Of a DNA stretch of 64,000 bases, positions 52,324-63,770 are shown in pieces. The notes beneath the pieces are model-generated. The model ran no database searches. It had not been told where the DNA came from and was given only the letters and a program-made list of their open reading frames with translations. The position numbers were made by a program, and so were the translations under genes. Origin of the DNA: Chrysopilus asiliformis (lineage: Eukaryota > Arthropoda > Insecta > Diptera > Rhagionidae); contig OZ035960.1 in the NCBI GenBank assembly GCA_964034945.1, positions 66,867,936-66,931,935 on the forward strand, given 5' to 3'. Position 1 is the first letter of the stretch; each line of letters opens with the position of its first letter.

Positions 52324-53140
52324 CAGGGGCGTGGCGTGAGTTTTGAAGCTAGGGATGCAAATTTTAATTTTCTGGAATTTCATTGCCAACTTAAGGTTTT
52401 TATGTTATTAATAAAGGTATTTTTTGTGTTGTGCAAAAATACATCTCTCGTTAGCTACTTAAATGAATGACAATAAAATAATAAAAAGTTCAAAACACTA
52501 AAATAACTTGTACTTTATGATTATGAAAATGATTATGAAAAATGCATCCGATCTTTGATCCCCAGACTACGAAATTATAATGTGTTTGTTTTTAATTCGA
52601 CACACTTATATATCCGAATCGAGAGAAAAAGTAAATTGATGATCTTTTTGTATAAAAATACTGTTTTAAAATAAAATATTTACGATTGTCCGCATAAACC
52701 CGGAAGCAATTTTTATTTTGCATCCACATTTTCTCTTTTCTCCAGTCGTTAACGTAGGTTTTCATCTCTTAAAATTTAGTTTCATCTCTCTTCGTACAAA
52801 ACTCATAGATGCAACAATAATTTCTGCTTCCACACAGTTTCAAAGGCAAGTTAAGAAATCCTCTCTTTTTTTAAAGCCATTCGCGGTTGAATATATCACG
52901 ACTGTATGATAAAATGCATTTTGTGCCGTACTGAAGCTACAAACGGCACAAAACAGTAACTCTAAGTTGTATTGAAGCTACAAAGGGCACAAAACAGTAA
53001 CTCTAACAATAAACTCAAACTTAATTATGATCGAATTTTGAAAAAAAAATGTTTCAACTTAAAAAGTCAGTTACCAAAATTTTTGTGAGATTTGTAAGGG
53101 ATGCAATGCATCCCTTGCATCCAATGACGCCACGCCCCTG
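52324..53140. mobile_element. hAT-like nonautonomous element, 817 bases
   Basis: Ends CAGGGGCGTGGCGT and ACGCCACGCCCCTG, a common hAT terminus. GGGATGCAA lies inside both ends. The 8 flanking bases do not match, so the duplication has decayed. Two 47-base tandem units (GAAGCTACAAANGGCACAAA, 52930-53005) lie near the right end. Short frames here carry no known domain. Confidence 0.65.
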
Positions 53141-53399
53141 TTTTCACAGCGATGAGCGAAAACACATCACAGCCATCGGTCGCTCTGAGTTGTTTTCATG
53201 TCATTTGCCATCAGGCACTCCACTCAGTAGGTTGTGTTGTTTGTTATTTGCGCATATACACTGAAACAGATATGAAGTGTTTCTATAATAATAGAAGCTT
53301 TAAAGATCAATTGGAGGAGGATTTTTCTTTGTAGAAATCCCTGGACAGGCCGTACAGTGCTTGGTTTGTTTTCTTAAGCTTTCCCACATCAAAAAATAT

Positions 53400-54990
53400 G
53401 CAATGCAAAGGTATTATGTGGCCAAGCACAAAAGCGATTTTGATTTTGATGAAAATTGATTTTTGCAAAATTAAAAGAAGACTTTCTAAAGAAAACTACA
53501 TGCACTGCTAATGTTATACCAGAGCAGAAAACTAATTCATGTAATTCGAAAGCAATAAAAAAAGCTTCGTTTGTAGTCCGTTTAAAAATCGCACAGCACA
53601 ACAAATGTTTCAGGGACGGGGACTTTATAAAAGACGTTTCCGTGGCTATGCTAGAGGTTTTCGAAGAAAAAGGTCAAACTATGGTTGACAATATTCGGTC
53701 TATTCCTCTGTCACGACGTACTATTGCCAGAAGAGTTGAAAAGCTTAGTGAAAGTGTAGTACAAGATTTAAGGCAATCTTTGGAAATGTGTTGTTATTAT
53801 TCTCTAGCTCTTGATGAATCCGTTGACATAACTGATACAAGTCAGTTGCTAATTGGCATAAAAATCATTAGCAAGGAATTTCTTATCAGCGAAGAGCTTC
53901 TCGCATTAGTGCCACTTCATCAAAACACAAGAGGAATTGATATTTTTCAAGGACTAAAAGAAGCTGTTAAACCCTACTTCGATTTCCAAAAGCTGTCCTC
54001 CATATGTTATGTACTGATGGAGCACCAGCAATGATTGGCCTCAACCAAGGATTGATAGGTCAACTTCGGAAAAATGGTATAAATGTATCATCTTTCCATT
54101 GCATTATTCATCAGGAATCACTTTGTGCTAAGTCTGTTGGCCTTGAAAATTAAAGGTGGTCATAACCCGTTGAATCACAGGAAGTTTAAAGTTTTTCTTG
54201 ACGACTGCGATGCCTGTTATGGAGAGTTACTTTTACATTCCGAAGTTAGGTGGCTCAGTAGAGGAAAGTGCTTAGAACGGTTTTTCGACTTAAGAAAGGA
54301 AATTGTAATTTTCTTAAGATAAAACAGTATTTCTGAGAATTTGCAAACCGACTTGGTATCAGAAAAATTCGTTATCACAAAACACTTGAATGACTTAAAT
54401 CTAGCACTACAAGAAAAAGACAAAAATGTGTTTGAAATGGTATCTACAGTTGATGGATTTATGAACAAATTAAACCTGTTTCAAAGTCTTTTATTAGACA
54501 ATAATGTAACCCATGATTTTGATCATTGTTCCATTGTCTTAAATGAAATCCCATCCGCCCAATTTTCGCAATTTGCAGTCCACGTGGAACATTTGCAAAG
54601 TAACTTTCGAAAACGCTTTTCTGACTTTTCTTTCGTCCGAGAACTTTTCCCAATATTTTACTCTCCAATAACTTGTGACATTAAATTGCAAAAACCTGAG
54701 TTTCAATTAGAATTATGCGATTTGCAAGCAGATGCAATATTGTCAATAAATGGTAATAAAGGGCTTCAATTTTGGAAAGATATGCCTTCCGAGAAGTATC
54801 CTATGCTTGAGAATAACATGTTGCGAGTGTTGTAAATGTTTGGAAGCGTTACATTTGTGAGAGCACATTCTCCACACTGAAAATTATAAAAAGCAAAACA
54901 CGAAGCCGAATGACCGATTTGCATCTCGAATGCCTTTTACGTCTCTCTACTACTAACATCGATGTTGATATTGATAAGTTGAATTGGAGT
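53400..54990 (+). pseudogene. hAT transposase (ZBED5/GTF2IRD2-like group), decayed
   Basis: A faint BED-finger end (QRYYVAKHKSDFDFDE) at 53400-53455 leads into an open frame at 53456. Seen: SKAIKKASFVVRLKIAQHNK, LSRRTIARRVEKL, YYSLALDESVDITDTSQL (first catalytic Asp), a TDGAPAMIG box in another frame near 54017, FHCIIHQESLCAK, LHSEVRWLSRGKCLERFF, QFSQFAVHVEHLQSNF, and after a further shift CESTFSTLKIIKSKTRSR, the hATC dimerisation block. Frameshifts lie near 54010-54030, 54110-54130, 54320 and 54835. No ends could be matched to it with confidence. Confidence 0.8.
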
Positions 54991-55279
54991 CAGATGAAGA
55001 CAACGTTTAAATTTTTAAAACCTTTTTTTTTCATTAATTACAAATATTAGACTTTTAATTATTGAATTGAATTTATTTTATTATTGAATTGAATTTCAAT
55101 TAGATAACCTTTAGATAGGTTAGCAAACCTTCTTGATTATATCTACCTTGACGCGGTAAGAGGGTTTTTGACTAAATGATATAAAAATATATTTTTTGCT
55201 AAGAAATTTAAAATGTCAGTTTAAAAAAATCGTCAGAAATAATAAGTACCTGCCAATCTATATATTTAAAATTTTTTTT

Positions 55280-55510
55280 TTAAAAAAAAGCTTTTATTAA
55301 AAAAATGCACTAAAATGAAAAAAATAGTGTATCACAAATATAAAAGCTTTTAAAAAGCGAGATAAATGTTTATTTTATTGTTTTATGCTTTATTTCGCTT
55401 TTTAAAAGCTTTTTATATTTGTGATACACAGCGTCCAGAAAATTATTTTTTTCTTTTTAGTGAATTTTTTTTAATAAAAGCTTTTTTTTAAATTTTTTTT
55501 TATTTTGTTC
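55280..55510. repeat. AT-rich inverted repeat, arms about 100 bases
   Basis: AAAAGCTTTTATTAAAAAA and GTGTATCACAAATATAAAAGC are mirrored by the right arm (CTTTTTATATTTGTGATACAC, AATAAAAGCTTTTTT). The centre is near 55372. Noncoding; probably a small MITE. Confidence 0.75.
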
Positions 55511-55539
55511 TTTTTAGTCTTCGAATATATATCCTTACA

Positions 55540-55800
55540 TTTGAGATGTCCTTACAGGCTTTTTAACTTGAGAATCGTATTCAGCGAACCCCAAAACCCG
55601 CAGAATATATTTTTTCCCGGAACAATTGAGAAAAAGGATAATCACGTTATCCTTATAGGACCTTCCGTTGTCCTTACAGACTTTTTAACTTGAGAATCGT
55701 ATTCAGCGACCCCAAAAACACCCTTGAGGAAAGTATGATGACGTTATCCTTTCAGGTCCGTCTCTTATCCTTACAATGACGAAGTTGGAAAACATGTTAA
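55540..55800 (+). repeat. Repeat units shared with the Helitron internal arrays
   Basis: Two to three units of about 110 bases with ATTCAGCGACCCCAAAAAC, GGATAATCACGTTATCC and GACCTTCCGTTNTCCTTACA. The same units occur at 61370-61640 and 62040-62330 in the same orientation and inverted at 49700-49910. Confidence 0.8.
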
Positions 55801-55983
55801 ATACTAAATTTTTCAAAAAAAAGTTTTATCTTTTTAAAAATTTTCTATGTAATAATTTTTATATAAAAAAAAATTAAAACCTAATTATACAATGACAAAA
55901 AGCCGCCTACCGATATTTTGTATTTAGCTTGTATGTATATTTACATTTGTACAGCGCTTGTCGTTGTATCAAATTTTTGGTAT

Positions 55984-57812
55984 TTATAACAAGAGCACTA
56001 TGGGGTTCATATTCAACATTGGGCGAAGTCGTTCAATCCTAAATCCTATATGTTTGGTGGGCGGTCTCATACGCTCCATTTCAGCTAACGCATCATTGTT
56101 GCAAGGCTTAGTTCCGGTTAACTTGGAGCAGTCCAACTCATCAATTTGCAGACCATTGAGGGATCTAACTCTACTAAGTGCTACATATGCCTGACCATCT
56201 GCGAAGAGCTTAGAACCTAAATATACTACACCGTGGTCTATAGTGCTACCTTGCATTTTATGCACTGTTGAGGCCCAGGACAATATCAGCGGAAGCATTC
56301 TTCTTTCTGCAGTACCGTAGCTGTATTTTGCTGGGAATTGTACCGTTGTGGTTGTATTAGGTGGATTCCGTCTCTACCAAAATCTACTCTAACTGAGGGG
56401 ATGTCTGCATCATACAATTGTGCCCTGCGATAGTGCGGCCAGACGATTTCCGTTATATTTCCTATTGCACCGTTGACCAATCCTTTAGCGACATCGATGT
56501 TAGATCTCAGCATCACTTTGGCTCCCACAAATATCTCCAGCTCCTTTGGCAAGCCTCAAGTTTTGTTAATATCAGCTGATAATAGACTGTTTAAGTCCAC
56601 ATTTCCGATGTTTCGTGTTGTATCTCCCAGTTTGTCCTTTGCTATAATTTTAAATATTTCGGCATTTTGTTCTCTGTAGTGTTGTAGGACTGCTTTGTTA
56701 TGGTCATCTACTTGTTGATTTGTTGGGTAGATGCGCAGGGCCTTCTCTAATGAAAATTCGCCAGTTGCTTCATTGTTTACTTTGCCAAGTAACACCGCTA
56801 GATGCTCAGAACGAAGTTGTCCAACTCGTAGCGAATTAAGAATATCTGCAAATGTGGTGTCTTTGTGTTGCCTCATATTCTGCTTTAATTCAATCAATGT
56901 GAATAGCCTCCACAAGTTCGTTGCGGGAGCTAATCGAGCTGGTTGGTTGAACACTTGATTTCCTCTAACTGGCGGTAATTGCAACAAGTCACCGAAGAGG
57001 AGCACGTTGATTCCTCCAAAAAGCTCTTCGCTATTTTTTACTTGTTTCAGACGTGAGTCTATCATGCATAACATCTCGTCGGGGACCATGGAGATCTCAT
57101 CTATGAAGAGGAACTCAATGTTTTTCCATTGCATGCGCATCGTTCTGAGGAAGTTACCAGTCAGATGTGGCATGTTGACAAGTCTACCATCTTTCTGAAC
57201 TGGCAACTTTAGCAGACTGTGCAATGTAGTTCCGCCTACTATTCGCGCTGCTACTCCAGTAAGGGCTCCAACTTTGACCGCTTGCTTTCCATAACATCGG
57301 TTGACTTGGTTCTTGAGAACGTTGAACACGAATGTCTTGCCGGTACCTGCTCCACCTGTGATGAACAGTCTCTGTCGATGGTAACTTCCGTTGATTCGTT
57401 CTTGTATGCTGCGAGTTACATTGATAAATATTTCTCGTTGGCCTAGATTCATCGCTTGTTGTGCGGTCTGGAACTGTTCATCACTCATTGCCTGATCCGG
57501 AAGTTCTTCTAATTCCTGTTCCATATCAATTGGTAGTACCTGGTCTAGGATCTCGAATGCATGTGCCTGGTTAAATGCATTCTCCAGTTGCCTATCTCGC
57601 TCTCTGAATTGCTCTATGAGCTTACTAATTTCTTTCAGGCGTTCCTCACGTGCAAGGAAGGCTTCTCTTGCTGTGCCGAAGTCTTCTAGGAGCTCATCTT
57701 CTAATCGATATGGCATGTATTGTACAAGGAGACTATAGTAGTAGTTCTCAGGATCTGCAGAAGCAACAAAGTGTGGTACTCGTATAACTGCTGGTACATT
57801 TCTGATAGTCAT
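55984..57812 (-). pseudogene. Helitron Pif1-type helicase domain
   Basis: 57812-56556 and 56552-56286 are in one phase with a single TGA between them; 56298-55984 follows after a one-base shift. Seen: Walker A GGAGTGKTFV (near 57340), LTGVAARIVGGTTLHSLL, Walker B LFIDEISMVPDEM (near 57090), [43 protein letters not shown] and [14 protein letters not shown] near the end. The stop at 55984 is the natural C-terminus. It would unwind donor DNA. The joins break the protein. Confidence 0.9.
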
Positions 57813-57844
57813 TTTTGAATTATCTGTAAGCTGAATTAATTTCC

Positions 57845-59978
57845 TTAATTCAGCTCAGGTTCGGAAGCATCTTCGTCCTCGTTCTCATATTGTTTATTGT
57901 AGTATGGTTCGAAGAGCATTGCAAACTCAGTCAAGCTCATGTTATGGAAATCAAAATCTTCATGTTCCAGTGGACGTTTCTCATATCTCTCGAAGATGTT
58001 GCTACAGTATCCAGTAGCTCTATTTAACTCATCAAATCTCAGTACTCTGTAACGTTGATCTGGCTTGCGAGTATTGAGAAATACAGGTTTTCTTGAGCTA
58101 TTACGCATATTGATGTGGCTGAGTCTATAGGCGCATTCACAAGCTGAGTCTTCTCGTTCCTTTAGTATTCGCATACAGATTTTGAAAAGTTTTCTTGAAA
58201 GGTCTGACTCTTCCCGCTGTATGAGACGAATCGCTTGTGCTATGCTGGCGTTAAGTTCAGTAGGCTCTGACTTTGACATGTATTTGGCGATGTAGAATGC
58301 TATAGCCTCGTTCGATCCACATGGATGGATATCCATATTACCTTTCCATAGCTTCAAGAGTTGTGGGTTGTAGTTGTTAACCCATCGAGCTTCCTTTCGA
58401 CATTTCAACAGGCATATTCGTCCTCCACTTCTTATAAAGTCATCTGATGAATGAGCGACGATACGGGTCTCAGAACATTCTTGACGGGGGAAGCTAAATC
58501 TGCAGGTTGATGTTCCAGTCTTGTAACATGTATGTGTATGGTGATGAATCTGGCATTTTTTTACAATCTCCCGTAATTGTGTATCTTCTGGTGGCGTCTC
58601 ACACGAACACACTTTGTCAAGTTGTTGGATGCCCTCCACAGTGTCAAAGGATCTGTGATCCTTAATCCATGTTAACATGTGAAGATGTGGACTACCGCGA
58701 TTTTGAAATTCTATTCTCCACCAGTAATCCTCCACTTGTCCTCCGAACACTTCATGATTGTTGTGGATAAACTTAAAAAGGGCGTTGACTCTAATCATAA
58801 AATGGCGGCTTACAATGACAGGATATTGCTCAATTAGGGATTGCGTAGCTTGCACATCAAGTTCAGCGGGGTCATCATAAGGTCTTCCATCAGCTATAAG
58901 GAGAGCTTTTCTCATATCCAGCCAGTTAAGATCGTTACAGCTGAAGGTTACGAAGTAGGTAGGTGGACCCAGACACCTTATTTGTGCTATTAACTCGTTC
59001 CGAGCCGTGCGCCAGTATGCTGATGATCCTCGCAAATTCTTCATATAGAGGTGGAGGTCTTCGATCCTTCTTGCCCTTCAATCTTCTTACCGCATGCTGC
59101 AATTGTGGATTTAGCTCTGTGATATTCAAACATGGATAACGCATAGAATAGATAGTCATTGCGTTCGAATATTGTATCGCTACCCAATATTCTATATTAG
59201 AAGTAGTCAAGCGGTGATATATTTACAGATCTGTTTTCCTTCAAGCCATTTCTACCATAGGGGAAAAGGTAGAACCATGCAAACTCTTCAGCTTTCAATT
59301 CGTGTGCCTCATTCACGATATTATCCTTTGTCTTGTGGATGATTTCGTTGACATTCTCCGATATCTCCAACTCGTCATCCACATCTGGCTGGTTACAATC
59401 TATGGCAGCCATCACTGATGTTTGTATTGGTATTGACACCATTTGTTTTTGCACGGGAGCAGTTGGTGTTGCCTCTTGTTGTGGTATCGCCTATTCCAAG
59501 TGTTCTGTTGTGGTTATGTTAGTCTTCAGTTGCACATCAATGTAATCCAAGGTGTACTGAACATTGCGTGAACGCGTAGCTCGCTTACAAACTCTATGAA
59601 GCTCTTCGATGTTGTCGGATTCTATGATACATGCCTTTCCATTTGCTGCACTGGCGCCTTTTGGCCCGCATGAATGTGAATCGGTGAAGTAGTATTTGAT
59701 AATGCAATTACACAGTACTGCGCTCCAGCCCATCCCGATGTGAAGAAACTGTGTTGTGCTTGGTGCCATGAAGCGCTTATAATTCTGGATATATCTCCAA
59801 TTGACTTGTATGCGCTTTCTTGTTGTAGCGTATTGATTGCTTCATCTTCTGGTGGTGTATCAACAACTCGTATCAAATCTTGCTCATTAATTTGTACGTC
59901 TTGGTCGACAATGACATCTCGGTATAATGGGTTGTTGGCGATTAGCCACCGTAGCGCATATAGCATTTTGGCCTGCAT
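57845..59978 (-). pseudogene. Helitron Rep (HUH nuclease) region
   Basis: 59978-59491 (EDEAINTLQQES, HIGMGW) holds the region before Rep, with a frame change near 59740 and a TAG near 59487. 59454-59197 has EFAWFYLFPYGRNG, and 59210-58935 and 59044-57845 carry the Rep core: YFVTFSCNDLNWLDM, VSRHFMIRVNALFKFI, the HUH motif NRGSPHLHMLTW (near 58690) and the two catalytic tyrosines in FYIAKYMSKSEPTE (near 58270). Three different phases are used, so at least three frameshifts exist. It would nick the 5 prime end and join strands during rolling-circle transposition. Confidence 0.85.
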
Positions 59979-60976
59979 ATTGAGAACTCTCTTGTGATGT
60001 TTAGGTTCTCAAGATATTCGGTTATAACAACGATCCCAGAATTCTGTGTTGATCTTGGCAACATATTTGGTAGCTTCTCACTAACTTCGAAGATGTCCTG
60101 GCCAAATAGTACTGCTTGTCCACGGAAATCATATTGTCCAAATCGTCCGTGATACTTCACTACTTTGACAAATGGTGTTATTCTTGCCAATAATCGCTGT
60201 TCGGCTTGTGATAATACTCGAATTACTTCAGGTATATCTCCTGGTTGCATGTTCCAATATGCTTTTGAAGGATGTGTAGTTTTCTTGCTGGTTAGGATAG
60301 TCTTGCAGCGGTGGCACACGAGCAAACTTTGTTTGAGTGACAACTCAGGTGGCAAGTATATCATGACAGTGACACTCGGTCTACATGTAGCGACTTGATT
60401 GGGATAGCATCGCTTGGTGCAAACTTCACAAAAGCGATCGCAGAATGTATAGATGGCTGTTTGAAATGCCACAATTCTGGCATTCAATTGTTGATGTCGT
60501 AAGCGAGCTTGTTCCTGTCGTACTGCATGTTGCTCTGGTGTTTCTTTGGCTCTAGCTTGTGATGTATGCTGTCTGTCGGCTTGTAGTCGTGCTGCATTTT
60601 GCTCTGGTGTTTCTTTGGCTCTAGCTTGTGATGTGTGCTGTCTGACGGCTTGTAGTCGTGCTGCATTTTGCTCTGGTGTTTCTTTGGCTCTGGCTTGTGA
60701 TGTATGCTGCCTGTCAGCTTGTAGTCGTGCTGCATGTTGCTCTGGTGTTTCTTTGGCTCTAGCTTGCGATGTGTGCTGTCTGTCGGCTTGTAGTCGTGCT
60801 GCATGTTGCTCTGGTGTTTCTGAGGCTCTAACATTAAATTTATGTTTCCTGTTTTGTTCAACGCGAGTTTGTCGGTGTTGCCTTGATTCTCGCCGCTGTT
60901 TGTCCTGGCGTGAACGCTTAGCATCTTCATCTTCGGCTGCCCGCTTTTCCTGAAATTTACGACGAGCCTTCTCCAA
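59942..60976 (-). pseudogene. Helitron N-terminal ORF with 23-residue repeats
   Basis: 344 residues starting MEKARRKFQEKRAAEDED. Residues about 50-165 are five copies of a 23-residue unit (ETPEQHAARLQADRQHTSQ plus ARAK), 69 bases per unit, charged and helical. After it come CDRFCEVCTKRCYP and CHRCKTIL, two Cys clusters that may bind zinc, and EVIRVLSQAEQRLLARITPF. The frame ends at 59942, where another phase (MQAKMLYALRWLIANN) continues the protein, so a shift separates it from Rep. Confidence 0.8.
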
Positions 60977-61082
60977 CCGTCATTTTCTTTGCGTTACAGT
61001 TTCTCCCTTTGCACTTTGGATTATTTAAATTTATTACTAAATTACTAAATAACTTTCTCATTCAATTGAGGGGAAAAGAGCA

Positions 61083-61312
61083 ATTAGTTGTGTTTAGTGA
61101 GAGCCACGACGAGAAAACCTAACGAGGTTGTTTTAGTGAAAGCCACGACGAGAAAACCTAATGATGTTTTAATGGGATTACAAACGCACTCAGATGCCAG
61201 AACTTGTGTGTTAGTCATAATGACTGTGTGTGTTAATGACTGTGTGTGTTAATGACTGTGTGTTAATGACTGTGCGTTAATGACTGTTCATGAATGTGTG
61301 ACTCTGTGTGAT
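61083..61312 (+). repeat. Two short tandem repeats upstream of the Helitron ORF
   Basis: 61087-61165: a 38-base unit (GAAAGCCACGACGAGAAAAC) twice. 61207-61312: GTTAATGACTGTGTGT units, about six copies shrinking to TTAATGACTGTG. Both lie 5 prime of the Helitron gene on its coding strand. No gene. Confidence 0.8.
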
Positions 61313-61369
61313 AAAGCAAAGTCACAATATTCTTTTGGTTTTAAAATACAGGGTATAAATAAATTTTAA

Positions 61370-61640
61370 TGACAGATTCGGATTCAGCGACCCCAAAAAC
61401 CCCAGAATAGATTTTTTTCCGGAAAATTTGGAGAAAAGGATAATCACGTTATCCGTACAGGACCTTCCGTTATCCTTACAGACTTTTTAATGACAGATTC
61501 GGATTCAGCGACCCCAAAAACCCCCAGAATAGATTTTTTTCCAGAATAGATTTTTTTCCGGAAAATTTGGAGAAAAGGATAATCACGTTATCCTCACTCC
61601 TCACAGGACCTTCCCTTATCCTTACAAGGACGAAGTAGAG
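61370..61640 (+). repeat. Helitron-type internal repeat units, second array
   Basis: Two units of about 110 bases with AATGACAGATTCGGATTCAG, CGACCCCAAAAACC and GGATAATCACGTTATCC, the second with a 15-base internal duplication (AGAATAGATTTTTTTCC). They match 55540-55800. Confidence 0.85.
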
Positions 61641-61945
61641 AAAATATTGTATTGTCATCGGACTTATATAAGTGTACAAAATTTCAAGTCAATCGGATGA
61701 GTGGAAGTGGGTCAAAATTTGATTGTAAGATTTGATCTGACAGCCAGACAAACAGACAGACACGAAGGCAAGCTAAATAAAAGCTTTTAAAAAGGCAAAG
61801 CGATTTTGTATGGATTTCTTTCGACAGAGCTCCTGCAGTTCCTATTGAATCGATTTTGATGATTCTTTTTTTAAATGAAAGATCTATAGCTGTAGATATG
61901 TCCGTTTTACTTTTTTTTCAATTTTTAATAATACTTTATTAGTTA

Positions 61946-62458
61946 CTAGCAGACCCTTCGTTGGCAGCTAAAAGTTTTTTGTATAACTTTTAGAATGCCA
62001 AAAAACCATAGATAACTTAAAAAGTTTTGGGAAAAAATGTTATCCTTACAGGACCTTCCGTTTCGAATTTTGAAATTCCAACTTCAGATTCGTGATAAGC
62101 AACCCTGAAAACCTCCCAAAGCCGATTTTTGCGAGAAAAATTGGAAAAAGGACATTTCCGTTATCTTTACAGGACCTTCCGTTTAGCATTTGAAAAATCG
62201 AACACTGGATTCGCGATCAGCGACCTCGAAAACCCCCTAGTGTCAATTGTTTCAAGAAAAATTGGAAAAAGGACATTTGCGTTATCATTACAGGACCTTC
62301 TCTCTCGAATTTTAAAAATCTAACATAGCTAAAAACCTGCTTCTGGCAACACAGATCATTTTGCAAAAAACCGCGTAAAAATCGGTCCAGTAGTTTTTGA
62401 GTTTTGTAATCTCAGACAGACAGACAAATAGACAAACATCCATTTTTATATATATAGA
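61946..62458 (-). mobile_element. Nonautonomous Helitron, 513 bases
   Basis: On the - strand it starts A|TCTATATATATAAAAATGG, passes through a GTCTGTCTGTCTG microsatellite and ends GGTCTGCTAG|T. The A and T flanks and TC...CTAG ends fit a Helitron. It contains three copies of the GTTATCNTTACAGGACCTTC unit (62040-62310). No coding gene. A 3 prime hairpin is less clear than in the 49433 element. Confidence 0.75.
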
Positions 62459-62555
62459 TATGTATATATTGCAATGTATGACGGAACATCAGTAATTTAT
62501 CCCCTCCTCTCTCCACTTCCTCCCTCTACCTACCACCCTCCTACCACTTCTTCCT

Positions 62556-63540
62556 TCCCCCCTTTCCCTTTCCCTTTCCCTTTTTCTTTCCCTTTCCCTT
62601 TCCCTTTTTCTTTCCCTTTCCCTTTCCCTTTCCCTTTCCCTTTCCCTTTCCCTTTCCCTTTCCCTTTCCCTTTCCCTTTCCCTTTCCCTTTCCCTTTCCC
62701 TTTCCCTTTCCCTTTCCCTTTCCCTTTCCCTTTCCCTTTCCCTTTCCCTTTCCCTTTCCCTTTCCCTTTCCCTTTCCCTTTCCCTTTCCCTTTCCCTTTC
62801 CCTTTCCCTTTCCCTTTCCCTTTCCCTTTCCCTTTCCCTTTCCCTTTCCCTTTCCCTTTCCCTTTCCCTTTCCCTTTCCCTTTCCCTTTCCCTTTCCCTT
62901 TCCCTTTCCCTTTTCCTTTCCCTTTCCCTTTCCCTTTCCCTTTCCCTTTCCCTTTCCCTTTCCCTTTCCCTTTCCCTTTCCCTTTCCCTTTCCCTTTCCC
63001 TTTCCCTTTCCCTTTCCCTTTCCCTTTCCCTTTCCCTTTCCCTTTCCCTTTCCCTTTCCCTTTCCCTTTCCCTTTCCCTTTCCCTTTCCCTTTCCCTTTC
63101 CCTTTCCCTTTCCCTTTCCCTTTCCCTTTCCCTTTCCCTTTCCCTTTCCCTTTCCCTTTCCCTTTCCCTTTCCCTTTCCCTTTCCCTTTCCCTTTCCCTT
63201 TCCCTTTACCTTTACCTTTCCCTTTCCCTTTCCCTTTCCCTTTCCCTTTCCCTTTCCCTTTCCCTTTCCCTTTCCCTTTCCCTTTCCCTTTCCCTTTCCC
63301 TTTCCCTTTCCCTTTCCCTTTCCCTTTCCCTTTACCTTTCCCTTTCCCTTTCCCTTTCCCTTTCCCTTTCCCTTTCCCTTTCCCTTTCCCTTTCCCTTTC
63401 CCTTTCCCTTTCCCTTTCCCTTTCCCTTTCCCTTTCCCTTTACCTTTCCCTTTCCCTTTCCCTTTCCCTTTCCCTTTCCCTTTCCCTTTCCCTTTCCCTT
63501 TCCCTTTCCCTTTCCCTTTCCCTTTCCCTTTCCCTTTCCC
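62556..63540 (+). repeat. (TTTCCC)n hexamer array, about 1 kb
   Basis: About 160 copies of TTTCCC with very few changes (TTTTCTTTCCC near the start, scattered TTTACC units at 63207, 63213, 63333 and 63441). The 462-residue Phe-Pro frame across it is an artefact. Confidence 0.97.
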
Positions 63541-63765
63541 TGACCCTTCCCCTTCCCCTTCCCCTTCCCCTTCCCCTTCCCCTTCCCTTCCCCTTTCCTT
63601 TCTTCTTCCCCTTCCCCTTCCCCTTCTCCTTCTCCTTCTCCTTCTCCTTCTCCTTCTCCTTCTCCTTCTCCTTCTCCTTCTCCTTCTCCTTCCCCTTCTC
63701 CTTCTCCTTCTCCTTCTCCTTCTCCTTCTCCTTCTCCTTCTCCTTCCCCTACCCCTTACCCTGGG
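63541..63765 (+). repeat. CCCCTT then CTTCTC pyrimidine repeats
   Basis: The hexamer array changes to (CCCCTT)n, then to (CTTCTC)n, all pyrimidine on +, ending at a run of nine G residues. Confidence 0.95.
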
Positions 63766-63770
63766 GGGGG

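Larger units (their letters stand above)
55984..60976 (-). mobile_element. Canonical Helitron coding region, broken
   Basis: On the - strand: tandem-repeat N-terminal ORF, Rep with HUH and two tyrosines, Pif1-type helicase. No endonuclease follows the helicase, unlike the element at 33-40 kb. It lies between two arrays of the same Helitron-type repeat units (55540-55800 and 61370-61640). Its own A|TC and CTRR|T ends were not identified. Confidence 0.85.

Noticed and set aside
60484..60953. Frames of 148 (-) and 135 (+) residues with repeated ACDVCCLSACSRA or KHQSNMQHDYK phrases
   Set aside because: Shadows of the 69-base repeat in the Helitron N-terminal ORF.
56000..61000. A host Pif1 helicase gene
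   Set aside because: The helicase follows a Helitron Rep with HUH and two tyrosines in the same orientation, and the frame is broken.
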